From contig JAFQEJ010000051.1 in NCBI GenBank assembly GCA_017399105.1, forward strand, positions 1 to 40,746: a stretch of DNA of 40,746 bases. Direction: 5' to 3'. The position numbers and the translations under genes were made by a program. Origin of the DNA: Clostridia bacterium. Its GTDB lineage: Bacteria; Bacillota; Clostridia; Oscillospirales; CAG-272. Positions 27,103-34,816 of the stretch are shown here, in pieces (the first letter of the stretch is position 1; each line of letters starts with the position of its first letter). The notes beneath the pieces are model-generated. The model had not been told where the DNA came from and did not search any database. It saw nothing but the letters and a program-made list of their open reading frames with translations.

Positions 27103-28137
27103 ATGAAAATCGCATTTTTTGACGCAAAGCCTTATGATAAGCCTTCATTCGATCAGTTCAGCGCCGAACATGACGTTATCTTTAAATATTTTGAAACAAA
27201 ACTCAACGAAGACACCGTCGATCTGGCAAGTGGCTTTGACGGCGTCTGTGTATTCGTCAACGATACAGTTAATGCGGCTGTCATCGACCGTCTCTGCGAG
27301 CTTGGCATACAGGTCGTCGCACTCCGCTGTGCGGGCTTCAATAATGTTGATCTGCAGTATGCATTCGGACGAATCCATGTTCTTCGCGTTCCTGCTTACT
27401 CCCCATACGCCGTTGCGGAACATGCGATAGCAATGCTCCTCACCTCCATCCGCCGCATCCACAAAGCCTTCATCCGCACAAGAGATTATAATTTCAGCCT
27501 TGCAGGTATGACCGGCTTTGATCTCCACGGAAAAACGGTAGGCGTTATCGGCACCGGACGCATCGGCAGAGTCTTCATCAACATCTGCCGCGGTTTTGGC
27601 ATGAAAGTACTTGCATACGATAAATATCCCGCCGAAGGTCTTGACAACGGCGACACAATTCGTTATGTCCCGCTTGATATCCTCTTTGCCGAGAGCGACA
27701 TCATATCGCTTCACTGTCCGCTGACCGAGGATACTTATCATATTATCGACGAAGAATCGCTGATAAAATGCAAACGGGGCGTGGTACTTCTGAACACCTC
27801 ACGCGGTGCCCTTGTTGATGCGGAAGCACTTCTCTCGGGCATCAAATCCCGCAAGGTCGGCGCCGCCTGCCTTGATGTTTATGAAGAAGAATCGGAGCTT
27901 TTCTTCGAGGATTTTTCAGGACACATTCTAAACGATGATACGCTGGCAAGACTCATCTCCATGCCCAATGTTATTGTCACCTCGCACCAGGCTTTTCTTA
28001 CCGAGGAAGCTCTGGCCAATATTGCGGAAACAACCGTCACAAATATCGTCGGCTTCTTCAGGAACAGGCAGTGTCCCAATGAAGTCTGCTGTAAATGCGG
28101 CAGCACCACCGACTGTATGAACGGTATCTGCTTTTGA
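27103..28137 (+). CDS. D-lactate dehydrogenase-like 2-hydroxyacid dehydrogenase with Cys-rich tail
   Basis: 344 residues. NAD-dependent enzyme expected to interconvert pyruvate and D-lactate in the cytoplasm. NAD-binding VIGTGRIG (148-155; G150, G152, G155), catalytic Arg234 (NTSRG), Glu263 (DVYEEE) and His295 (TSHQAF) are all in place. The 'TSHQAFLTEEAL' and 'HILNDD' segments are of the LdhA type rather than phosphoglycerate dehydrogenase. ATG 27103 follows AAGGAGGG. Odd: residues 320-344, beyond the normal end of the fold, hold six cysteines (324, 329, 330, 332, 338, 343). The next genes are the superoxide reductase/ferritin group. Confidence 0.85.
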   Translation: MKIAFFDAKPYDKPSFDQFSAEHDVIFKYFETKLNEDTVDLASGFDGVCVFVNDTVNAAVIDRLCELGIQVVALRCAGFNNVDLQYAFGRIHVLRVPAYSPYAVAEHAIAMLLTSIRRIHKAFIRTRDYNFSLAGMTGFDLHGKTVGVIGTGRIGRVFINICRGFGMKVLAYDKYPAEGLDNGDTIRYVPLDILFAESDIISLHCPLTEDTYHIIDEESLIKCKRGVVLLNTSRGALVDAEALLSGIKSRKVGAACLDVYEEESELFFEDFSGHILNDDTLARLISMPNVIVTSHQAFLTEEALANIAETTVTNIVGFFRNRQCPNEVCCKCGSTTDCMNGICF

Positions 28138-28153
28138 TTTTAAATCTTACATC

Positions 28154-28182
28154 TTGAATTTTTTACACCGACGTGATATAAT
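28154..28182 (+). promoter_or_regulatory. Promoter of the dfx-ftn-bfd unit
   Basis: TTGAAT (28154-28159), 17-nt spacer, TATAAT (28177-28182), with TG ahead of the -10 (TGATATAAT). Confidence 0.8.
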
Positions 28183-28216
28183 ATGTTCAGATATTGATAC
28201 AATGTCAATTATATCA
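28174..28216. promoter_or_regulatory. Inverted repeat spanning the dfx promoter start
   Basis: tgatataat (28174-28182) and attatatca (28208-28216) are exact inverted repeats flanking the predicted transcription start, the left arm covering the -10. It could be a regulator site (for example peroxide or iron responsive), but it does not match a PerR or Fur box well and AT-richness makes chance possible. Confidence 0.3.
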
Positions 28217-28238
28217 TATTTTTTCGGAGGATTAACTT

Positions 28239-28622
28239 ATGTGTGAAAACAGATTCTACATTTGTGAGCATTGCGGCAACATTGTCGGTATGATTCATGA
28301 TGCAGGCGTCCCCATGAAATGCTGCGGCGAAAAGATGAAGAAGCTTGAACCCGGCACAGTGGAAGCCAGCACCGAAAAGCATATTCCGGTCATCACTCGC
28401 GAAGACCAGATGATTAAGGTCACTGTCGGTGCCGTTGCACACCCCATGACAGAAGAGCACAGCATCACCTGGATTTATCTTCAGACCTGCCGTGGCGGAC
28501 AGAGAAAATGTCTGAAGCCGGGCTCTGAACCGACTGTAACCTTCGCCCTTTGTGATGAAACGCCCATCGCAGTATACGCCTACTGCAATCTCCACGGTCT
28601 GTGGAAGGCTGACGTTGAATAA
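28239..28622 (+). CDS. dfx: Desulfoferrodoxin (superoxide reductase)
   Basis: 127 residues. Reduces superoxide to peroxide without making oxygen, a typical anaerobe defence. N-terminal desulforedoxin domain with all four iron ligands C9, C12, C28, C29. C-terminal active iron site complete: H48, H68, H74, C117, H120, with Glu46-Lys47 ahead of H48. So this is the two-iron (1Fe/2Fe 'class I') form. ATG 28239 is preceded by CGGAGG. It heads a unit with ferritin (31-nt gap) and a Bfd-like protein. Confidence 0.95.
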   Translation: MCENRFYICEHCGNIVGMIHDAGVPMKCCGEKMKKLEPGTVEASTEKHIPVITREDQMIKVTVGAVAHPMTEEHSITWIYLQTCRGGQRKCLKPGSEPTVTFALCDETPIAVYAYCNLHGLWKADVE

Positions 28623-28653
28623 GAGTCAGTAAATATCTATCAGGAGAATAAAA

Positions 28654-29166
28654 ATGATGAACGAAAAAGTACATGAGCTGCTTAATGCTCAGATCAATAA
28701 GGAATTCTACTCCGCATATCTCTATCTCCAGTTTTCCAACTATTTTAAAGCAAAATCTCTTGACGGTTTCGCCAACTGGTACATGATCCAGGCACAGGAG
28801 GAAAGAGATCACGCAATCCTTTTCTACCAGTATCTCCAGAACAACAACGAGGTGGTTACCCTTGAAGCCATCGATAAGCCTACTCCCGATTTCGAGGACA
28901 ACATGGCAGTGCTCAAGGCAGGTCTCGCTCACGAGATCTATGTGACCTCGCTGATCAATGATATCTATGCTGCAGCATATGATGTGAAGGATTTCCGCAC
29001 CATGCAGTTCCTCGACTGGTTTGTCAAGGAGCAGGGCGAAGAAGAAACCAATGCCAACGATCTCATTTCCAAGATGGAGCTTTTCGGTTCTGATCCCAAG
29101 AGCCTTTATATGCTCAATCAGGAGCTCAGCACAAGAGTCTATACTGCCCCCTCTCTGGTACTTTGA
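28654..29166 (+). CDS. ftnA: Ferritin (non-haem, FtnA type)
   Basis: 170 residues, normal length. Cytoplasmic iron store that oxidises Fe2+ at a di-iron centre. Ferroxidase residues match FtnA positions: E17, Y24, E50, H53, E94, Q127, plus E130 of the third site. A GGAGAA site precedes ATG 28654 (a second ATG follows directly). Located between superoxide reductase and a Bfd-like protein, so iron capture, release and oxidative defence are probably co-regulated. Confidence 0.95.
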   Translation: MMNEKVHELLNAQINKEFYSAYLYLQFSNYFKAKSLDGFANWYMIQAQEERDHAILFYQYLQNNNEVVTLEAIDKPTPDFEDNMAVLKAGLAHEIYVTSLINDIYAAAYDVKDFRTMQFLDWFVKEQGEEETNANDLISKMELFGSDPKSLYMLNQELSTRVYTAPSLVL

Positions 29167-29189
29167 TTTTACAGTAAGTGAGGTTAATC

Positions 29190-29399
29190 ATGAAAGAAAA
29201 CTACATCATTTGCAACTGCAAGAAGGTCAGCTATTTTGATATTGCCGACGCTCTGCACGATCATAAGGATTTCAGCAATGTCCTCGAAGCCTTCGAGGAT
29301 GTTAAAAAAGTTACCCACTGCTCCACCGGATGCGGCGGATGTCACAACAAGGTTCTTGATGTGATTTCTGAACTTCTGATGGGACACGAAAAGGTATAA
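29190..29399 (+). CDS. Bfd-like [2Fe-2S] ferredoxin
   Basis: 69 residues from ATG 29190 (GTGAGGT upstream; a GTG at 29178 is part of that site). Cysteines C8-x-C10 and C48-x2-C51 give the CxC...CxxC pattern of bacterioferritin-associated ferredoxin; C44 is extra. Bfd proteins pass electrons to the ferritin shell to release iron. The position 23 nt after the ferritin gene supports that role, although classic Bfd pairs with haem-containing bacterioferritin, not with FtnA. It could instead be a general BFD-domain electron carrier. Confidence 0.8.
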   Translation: MKENYIICNCKKVSYFDIADALHDHKDFSNVLEAFEDVKKVTHCSTGCGGCHNKVLDVISELLMGHEKV

Positions 29400-29417
29400 G
29401 ACAGATAAAAACAGCTA

Positions 29418-29459
29418 AAAAGAGCATCGGCATCCCCAAACTGCTGCTGATGCTCTTTT
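29418..29459 (+). terminator. Hairpin between bfd and the ZIP gene
   Basis: Perfect 11-bp stem aaaagagcatc/gatgctctttt, 20-nt loop. The 3' arm supplies its own four T's and is followed by GAATC, so termination may be partial. The RBS of the ZIP gene begins 5 nt later and no promoter lies between, so the ZIP gene seems to rely on read-through. Confidence 0.65.
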
Positions 29460-29477
29460 GAATCAAGGAGACATTAT

Positions 29478-30230
29478 ATGGAAATGGTACTTCTGACAGC
29501 CCTCGGTGTAGGCGGAGCGACCATCTTCGGATCGCTGATCGGCTTTCTTTTTAAAAAAATATCGCACAGCTTCTCAGACATTGTCCTCTCCTTTGCCGCC
29601 GGAGTCATGCTGTCAGCCGCCGTCCTCGGACTGATCCTTCCCTCTCTCGATTACGGCGGAAGTTATGGACTTCTCATTACCATCGCAGGTATCTTTGCAG
29701 GTGCTCTCTGTCTGAACCTTATCGATAAACTGGTGCCCCATCTGCATAAGCTGGTCGGTCCCGACATTGAAGCCCACAACAATGCCAATCTCAGTAAGGT
29801 TCTGCTCTTTGTCACCGCCATCGCCATCCATAATCTGCCCGAGGGCATCGCGGCAGGCGTCGGCTTCGGCTCGGGCAATACCACACAGGCATTGCTGATC
29901 GCTGGAGGTATCGCACTCCAGAACATCCCAGAGGGTATGGTTATCATCGGACCCATGCTCGCTGCAGGTGTTACACCTCGAAAAACCTTCATCTGTGCCA
30001 TGATCACCGGTCTTGTGGAGGTAGTTGGAACCCTCATCGGCTACTTTGCAGTCAGCATCGCCTCGGCAATTCTCCCCTTTGCCCTTGCCTTTGCCGGTGG
30101 AACCATGCTCTATGTGGTCAGCGATGAAATGATCCCCGAAACGCATGCTCACGGAAACGAGCGCGGTGCCACTTATGCTCTGCTTGCCGGTTTCTGCGTC
30201 ATGCTGCTCACCGATATTCTGCTCGGATAA
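29478..30230 (+). CDS. ZIP family divalent metal transporter
   Basis: 250 residues, eight predicted membrane helices. Imports zinc, iron or similar divalent metals. Metal-site motifs HNLPEG (118-123) in TM4 and QNIPEG (148-153) in TM5 are intact, with Glu181 in the next helix. A short His-containing loop (HLH, EAHNNAN) links TM3 and TM4. AAGGAG precedes ATG 29478. Behind superoxide reductase and ferritin genes, so iron or manganese is as plausible as zinc. Confidence 0.9.
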   Translation: MEMVLLTALGVGGATIFGSLIGFLFKKISHSFSDIVLSFAAGVMLSAAVLGLILPSLDYGGSYGLLITIAGIFAGALCLNLIDKLVPHLHKLVGPDIEAHNNANLSKVLLFVTAIAIHNLPEGIAAGVGFGSGNTTQALLIAGGIALQNIPEGMVIIGPMLAAGVTPRKTFICAMITGLVEVVGTLIGYFAVSIASAILPFALAFAGGTMLYVVSDEMIPETHAHGNERGATYALLAGFCVMLLTDILLG

Positions 30231-30236
30231 AATAAT

Positions 30237-30271
30237 CAGACACAGCTTTGGATTGTATCCTGCTGTGTCTG
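30237..30271. terminator. Two-way terminator between ZIP and HD genes
   Basis: 10-bp perfect stem cagacacagc/gctgtgtctg, extended by AATAA/TTATT with one bulge; T-rich tail on the plus strand and the matching A/T-rich tail on the minus strand. Lies between convergent genes. Confidence 0.8.
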
Positions 30272-30289
30272 TTATTTTATCTGCTGTTA

Positions 30290-30835
30290 TCAATGAGAAT
30301 CCGGCTTAGGACTTTTAAGCGGCTCATACAGGGCAGACAGTTCAGCCGGTGGCTGCTCCATCGATTCAGCCAAAGTCTTGACTGCGGGGAGAATTTCGGG
30401 TGAGAAATCCAGATACCAATTCACCGATTCAAGAATGTATTTCCGCTTGAATGCTTCGCTTTTTACGGTTGCACAGTGAAGATTATGCAGCCGATCTGCC
30501 ATCTTAACCGCACGCGCCATCGGATGTGCTTTGATCGCGTTTATATAGTCATCCATGACATAGCCCTGCTGCTTGGTCAGCAGCTTAACCGCCTCCAACA
30601 CATTCTCGCCGCCGATCGCACGAATTTCATCATCCGAAGCATCGGTATCCTCCAAAAGATCGTGAAAAAGCCCCACAATCTGATACTCAATGCCATATCC
30701 CCATTCCTATAGAATGGATGCTACTGCCATTGGATGTGTAATATAGGGAATGCCACCTGCCCTGAATTGTCCCTCATGCTTGCAACGGGCAAATTCCAAC
30801 GCCTTTTGATAGTCCTCGTTTGTTAATTCAATCAT
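30290..30835 (-). pseudogene. HD-domain (SpoT-like hydrolase) gene with in-frame amber codon
   Basis: Frame from ATG 30835 (CGGAG upstream) encodes 181 residues if one TAG at 30709-30707, codon 43, is ignored. Before it: ...PYITHPMAVASIL; after it: EWGYGIEYQIVGLFHDLLEDTD, then MADRLHNLH. Together these are the continuous HD phosphohydrolase domain of RelA/SpoT-like small proteins: His of KHEG, the HD pair, and the MADRLHN aspartate. So a single base change has broken one gene. A GTG at 30676 could only give a fragment lacking the first metal-binding histidine. TAG ends other genes here (for example at 11337), so recoding is unlikely. It sits behind the membrane-anchored binding protein gene. 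Confidence 0.75.
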
Positions 30836-30919
30836 TTTTTACACTCCGATTTGTTTAAATTTATTTCCATTTCATGCAGCCGACGTTTTAACATTACAAT
30901 ATAACGCAATTTCATTCCA

Positions 30920-31924
30920 TCACCAATTGCCGATCTTCACATATCCGCTTGCCTCAATCAGTGCCTGTCCTTCCTCCGACAGAATCCAATCAATTAACCG
31001 CAGAATATTCTCATTATCATTATCTGCGCGGTATGCGGCATAAAACTCCGCAACAATCGGATAACTTCTGTCGGCAATATGCTCGATGGTCGGAGACACA
31101 CCATCCACCGACAGCAGCTTCACTGCCTCATTATTCACGATTCCTTCCATATAATAGCGGAAAGAAAAACCAATCGATCCTCCTATTATAGCAAAGGGCG
31201 ACTTCATTGCAATCTCACGCGCTCCCATGAAAGCCTCCATCGCACTCTGACTTCCGCTCCCTTCCAGCCGTGTCACCGGGTTAATCACTCGATCACTGCC
31301 GCCAACCTGTTCCCAATTGGTGTATTCACCCGCGTAAATCCCCCGAATTTGCTCGGAGGACAGCGTTTCCACCGGATTGTTCTCATTGACAAAGAAAACA
31401 AATGCTTCGAGTCCAATTGGAACATAAATAAGCTCGACGCCGCGATCCTTCGCATACTGCCTCTGTTCCTCGGAAGGTGCGGCGCAGAAGAAAATATCCG
31501 CATCACCATCCACCACTGCCCGATATCCACGCACTGTGTTGCGATACTGCAGCTTGCTGTCTGGAGCAAAATTTTCGCCGTAATAATTATCATCCGAAAA
31601 TTCTCCGCCTTCATAGGTTACCGAGCCCACGGGATATACCGCATCAACAATCGCTGCATACACAGGAAGCAGTGCCGCAGCACCGTCCAGAACAGGTAAA
31701 TCATCCTCCAGCTTCAGCGAGGAATCCACCCGTGCCAGCTTTGATCTTTCTTCGTGAGGAAGATATGCACCCACATCCACCATCTTCGCCTGTGATGTTC
31801 CGCTGAAGTTATTCGATAATCTCCGTGTCAGAAGCATATACATGCTGAAATGAAAAGCAGTAAAAATCAACATTATCGTTATTGGAAGTAGCAGTGCCCG
31901 CCCCAAAGAAATTTTTCGATTCAA
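30920..31924 (-). CDS. Membrane-anchored PstS-like substrate-binding protein
   Basis: 334 residues beginning at TTG 31924, the first possible start after an in-frame stop; AAGGAG lies 12 nt upstream in the previous gene. One N-terminal membrane helix (about 10-33), not a lipobox, anchors it; a linker follows, then a periplasmic-binding-protein domain of the phosphate (PstS) type: DGAAALLPVYAAI (80-92), DGDADIFFCAAPS, and RLEGSGSQSAMEAF near 220-233 where PstS binds phosphate. No PstCAB transporter genes are nearby. It follows two tiny membrane proteins with 3-nt spacing. It may be a sensor rather than a transport protein. Confidence 0.75.
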   Translation of the reverse strand: MNRKISLGRALLLPITIMLIFTAFHFSMYMLLTRRLSNNFSGTSQAKMVDVGAYLPHEERSKLARVDSSLKLEDDLPVLDGAAALLPVYAAIVDAVYPVGSVTYEGGEFSDDNYYGENFAPDSKLQYRNTVRGYRAVVDGDADIFFCAAPSEEQRQYAKDRGVELIYVPIGLEAFVFFVNENNPVETLSSEQIRGIYAGEYTNWEQVGGSDRVINPVTRLEGSGSQSAMEAFMGAREIAMKSPFAIIGGSIGFSFRYYMEGIVNNEAVKLLSVDGVSPTIEHIADRSYPIVAEFYAAYRADNDNENILRLIDWILSEEGQALIEASGYVKIGNW

Positions 31925-31927
31925 CGA

Positions 31928-32068
31928 TCACCACAGCTCCTTTGCAATAAAATAAATGATGGAACAGTGTTGATATGCATACACCGCATATATCAGATGC
32001 ATCAGCGTCAGGAACAGACTTATACCAACCACAGCAAACAATATCCGCCGTGCCGTTCTCTCTTTCAT
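31928..32068 (-). CDS. 46-residue single-helix membrane protein
   Basis: From ATG 32068 with GAGG 7 nt upstream. Sequence opens MKERTARRILFAVVG, then hydrophobic from about 9 to 33, ending in a short tail FIAKELW. A positively charged start and one membrane helix predict cytoplasmic N-terminus. It fills the space exactly between the 82-residue protein (9-nt gap) and the PstS-like protein (3-nt gap), which argues it is real. No family recognised. Confidence 0.65.
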   Translation of the reverse strand: MKERTARRILFAVVGISLFLTLMHLIYAVYAYQHCSIIYFIAKELW

Positions 32069-32077
32069 CGCTCTACC

Positions 32078-32326
32078 TCACATAAAAGCCACTGCCATCA
32101 GCAGAAGCAGACTGAATCCTATAACTGCCGCCAACAGCACACCAAGGATCACCGCTGACAGGATCAGTATATTTCTGCGCAGCTTTAATTCATCCTCGCC
32201 ATAGCTGCCTGCAGTCCGTTTGTTTCTATACTTCGCGTAACAATACCGATACAAGCTGACTCCGAAAAACAGCACCGACACTGCGGGAATCCCGTAAAAA
32301 AAGAGTTGACTGATAATATATGTCAT
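32078..32326 (-). CDS. 82-residue two-helix membrane protein
   Basis: From ATG 32326 with AAGGGAG upstream; an upstream ATG at 32437 lies before the promoter. Helices at about 3-27 and 53-81 flank a charged cytoplasmic loop (KYRNKRTAGSYGEDELKLRR). First gene of a three- or four-gene unit ending with the PstS-like protein and possibly the broken HD gene. Function unknown; perhaps a partner of the anchored binding protein. Confidence 0.7.
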   Translation of the reverse strand: MTYIISQLFFYGIPAVSVLFFGVSLYRYCYAKYRNKRTAGSYGEDELKLRRNILILSAVILGVLLAAVIGFSLLLLMAVAFM

Positions 32327-32374
32327 CTTGAAATCTCCCTTCATATTCTGTTTCGACAGCTGAACTCTGTCTAT

Positions 32375-32403
32375 AGCATAAACGATTCCCTTGCTTTTGT
32401 CAA
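32375..32403 (-). promoter_or_regulatory. Promoter of the small-membrane-protein/PstS-like unit
   Basis: On the minus strand TTGACA (32403-32398), 17-nt spacer, TATGCT (32380-32375). Confidence 0.8.
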
Positions 32404-32440
32404 GATTTTTGTTCATATCGCGGATAATACCGTACATCCC

Positions 32441-32469
32441 TTGACTTTCCGACAGTTCTGGAGTATAAT
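32441..32469 (+). promoter_or_regulatory. Promoter of the cation/proton antiporter
   Basis: TTGACT (32441-32446), 17-nt spacer, TATAAT (32464-32469); divergent from the promoter at 32375-32403. Confidence 0.85.
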
Positions 32470-32524
32470 ATTCATTTGTGGCAACACATTATTCATCTTT
32501 TATTCGAAAGAAGGCGCATTTTTA

Positions 32525-33841
32525 ATGTCCCAAACAGCAAGTATCCTCCTTAGCCTTTCTACAGCATTGCTGGCAGGACTCCTCCTGTCCAGACTTGCGA
32601 AAAAGGTACAGCTCCCTGCTGTCACCGCATATCTCGTGGCCGGTGTCCTCATCGGTCCCTTCCTGCTGGGTGCTCTGAATGTTCCCGGCATTGGCATCAC
32701 AAACACCCAGATCGAAGACTTTGGCATCATCGCCGATGTAGCGCTCGGATTCATCGCCTTTTCCATGGGCAACGAGTTCCGCCTCGCTCAGCTAAAAAAA
32801 ATCGGCAAGCAAGCCACTGTCATCGGTATTTTCCAGGCACTCTTTACCACAATCATTGTCGATGTCTGTCTCATCCTGCTTCATTTGATCATGCCCGACA
32901 AGCTCTCGCTTTCCGCAGCTCTTGTACTCGGCGCCGTAGCCACCGCAACCGCTCCTGCAGCAACTCTCATGGTTGTCCGCCAGTATAAGGCAAAGGGGCC
33001 CCTCACCGATATCCTTCTCCCCGTCGTTGCACTTGACGATGCAGTAGGTCTTATCGTTTTTGCAGTTTCCTTCGGCATTGCAAAATCGCTCAACACCGGT
33101 GCCATCGACATCCTTTCTGTCGTTCTTGAGCCGCTGCTTGAAGTTGTGCTCTCGCTTGTTCTCGGCTTCATCATGGGCATGCTCTTCACCCTCTGTGAGC
33201 AGTTCTTCCACTCCCGCTCCAAGCGTATGGCTGTCTCGGTAACCTTTGTTATGCTGACAGTCGCCATCTCCTGCCTCAAATTCCAGGTCGGCGGCATCCA
33301 TATCGGCTTCTCTTCCCTGCTTGCCTGCATGATGCTCGGCACCGTATTCTGCAACTTCTGTGACTTCTCTGAAGAACTCATGGACAGAGCCGATCGCTGG
33401 ACAGCTCCCATCCTCATCCTCTTCTTCGTCATCAGCGGTGCGGAGCTTGATCTCTCGGTCTTCACCAATATCGCTGTTGTTATCATCGGTATTGTCTATA
33501 TTGCATCCCGTTCGATCGGTAAATACTTCGGTGCAGGCATCAGTGCGAAAATCACTAAATGCGATGCCAACATCGTGAAATATCTCGGCATCACACTTCT
33601 CCCTCAGGCAGGCGTCGCTCTCGGTATGGCTATCAAAGCCATAGAGCTTGGAAGCGAAGGTGCCATCGTCCGCAACATCACCCTCTTTGCTGTCCTTGTC
33701 TATGAGATTGTCGGTCCTTATCTCACTAAAATCGCCCTCACCAAAGCCGGCGATATCAAGAGTGAAGGTAAAACCAGCGCACGTCATGAGCATGCGGCAA
33801 AGAAAGCTGCCGAAGCTGCCGGCAAGCACAGCCAGCATTAA
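32525..33841 (+). CDS. Cation:proton antiporter, CPA2 family
   Basis: 438 residues, about 12-13 membrane helices, no cytoplasmic TrkA-N or RCK domain. Exchanges Na+ or K+ for H+. The core helix has ALDDAVG (169-175; Asp171-Asp172), the acidic pair that marks CPA transporters, preceded by the ATAPAATLMVVRQYKAKGPLTD region. ATG 32525 follows GAAGG and comes after the promoter; longer frames upstream cross the promoter. The C-terminus is a short charged tail rich in Lys, Ala and His. Transcribed alone to a terminator at 33884. Kef-like or NapA-like choice is open. Confidence 0.85.
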   Translation: MSQTASILLSLSTALLAGLLLSRLAKKVQLPAVTAYLVAGVLIGPFLLGALNVPGIGITNTQIEDFGIIADVALGFIAFSMGNEFRLAQLKKIGKQATVIGIFQALFTTIIVDVCLILLHLIMPDKLSLSAALVLGAVATATAPAATLMVVRQYKAKGPLTDILLPVVALDDAVGLIVFAVSFGIAKSLNTGAIDILSVVLEPLLEVVLSLVLGFIMGMLFTLCEQFFHSRSKRMAVSVTFVMLTVAISCLKFQVGGIHIGFSSLLACMMLGTVFCNFCDFSEELMDRADRWTAPILILFFVISGAELDLSVFTNIAVVIIGIVYIASRSIGKYFGAGISAKITKCDANIVKYLGITLLPQAGVALGMAIKAIELGSEGAIVRNITLFAVLVYEIVGPYLTKIALTKAGDIKSEGKTSARHEHAAKKAAEAAGKHSQH

Positions 33842-33854
33842 TTTTATATACCCA

Positions 33855-33884
33855 AGGGATTACTGCACATCCGCAGTAATCTCT
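33855..33884 (+). terminator. Terminator after the antiporter
   Basis: 12-bp stem with one G-U pair (33855-33866 and 33873-33884), 6-nt loop, followed by CTTTTTTCT. Confidence 0.85.
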
Positions 33885-33913
33885 CTTTTTTCTCCCATCT
33901 TTTTCCACTCCCA

Positions 33914-33942
33914 TTGACAAACCTCTCACTCCATGCTATCAT
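33914..33942 (+). promoter_or_regulatory. Promoter of the AIM24 gene
   Basis: TTGACA (33914-33919), 17-nt spacer, TATCAT (33937-33942). Confidence 0.8.
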
Positions 33943-33975
33943 AATATCAACTACAAATGAAAGGATGACTCCACC

Positions 33976-34746
33976 ATGTACCACATCAATAATTTTACCA
34001 ATAATGACGATGTTAAAATTCTCATGTCCCGCGGTGTCTTCACCGTTGTCGAATACCAGAAAGATCTCAGCGTCATGCCGGAAACTGCCCAGCTTGCCTA
34101 CTACTGCAATTCCATGAATGTCCGCAAGCGTCAGGTCATCTGCGACCTCTCCAAGGGTAATGTCACCACGCAAGCAGGCGCGATGCAATGGATGGCAGGT
34201 AATGTCAATGCTACCACAGGTGTCAAGGGAATCGGCGACCTCTTCAACAAGGCTGTACGAGGCTCGGTAACCGGCGAATCTGCCATCAAGCCCGAATATA
34301 CCGGTGACGGTACATTGGTGCTTGAACCTACATACAAGCATATTCTCCTCATGGATGTAGCCGACTGGAATGGCTCTGTTGTCCTCGATGACGGTCTCTT
34401 CCTCGCCTGCGAATCCACGCTCCAGCAGAAAGCGGTCATGCGCTCCAATATCTCTTCGGCTGTAGCAGGCGGCGAAGGTCTCTTCAACCTTGGCATCACC
34501 GGAAGCGGTATCCTCTGCCTCGAATCCTTCTGCCCCAAGGAAGAGCTCATCGAGATCATCCTTGAGAACGATGTCCTCAAGGTGGACGGCAATATGGCAA
34601 TCGCATGGAGCGGCAGCCTCGACTTTACAGTAGAGCGCTCGGGTAAATCACTGATCGGCTCTGCAGCTTCGGGTGAAGGTCTGGTCAACGTCTACCGCGG
34701 AACAGGTAAGGTTCTTCTCGCCCCTGTTGCGAAGGGAATTGTATAA
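33976..34746 (+). CDS. AIM24 family protein
   Basis: 256 residues without signal peptide or membrane helix. Glycine-rich strand repeats (GDGTLVLEPTYKHILL, GEGLFNLGITGSGILCLES, SGEGLVNVYRGTGKVLLAP) are the beta-helix-like core of AIM24 proteins, named from a yeast mitochondrial protein; bacterial function is not established. A GAAAGGATG site lies upstream of ATG 33976. Single-gene unit with its own promoter and terminator. Confidence 0.85.
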   Translation: MYHINNFTNNDDVKILMSRGVFTVVEYQKDLSVMPETAQLAYYCNSMNVRKRQVICDLSKGNVTTQAGAMQWMAGNVNATTGVKGIGDLFNKAVRGSVTGESAIKPEYTGDGTLVLEPTYKHILLMDVADWNGSVVLDDGLFLACESTLQQKAVMRSNISSAVAGGEGLFNLGITGSGILCLESFCPKEELIEIILENDVLKVDGNMAIAWSGSLDFTVERSGKSLIGSAASGEGLVNVYRGTGKVLLAPVAKGIV

Positions 34747-34763
34747 TACAATCTGTTTAATAT

Positions 34764-34792
34764 AAAAAGCGAGGTATTTTACCTCGCTTTTT
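34764..34792. terminator. Two-way terminator between AIM24 and glycyl-radical genes
   Basis: 13-bp perfect stem aaaaagcgaggta/tacctcgcttttt around a 3-nt loop; the A- and T-rich ends serve both strands. Confidence 0.92.
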
Positions 34793-34816
34793 TACTTAGG
34801 TTTAATGCTCATTTAT

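Noticed and set aside
30707..30709. Amber recoding (read-through) in the HD gene
   Set aside because: TAG ends genes elsewhere in the window, such as the one stopping at 11337, and no recoding machinery or recoding signal is seen.
30832..30915. 27-codon ORF between the PstS-like and HD genes, overlapping the HD start by 4 nt
   Set aside because: Only a weak RBS and no recognisable content; too short to support.
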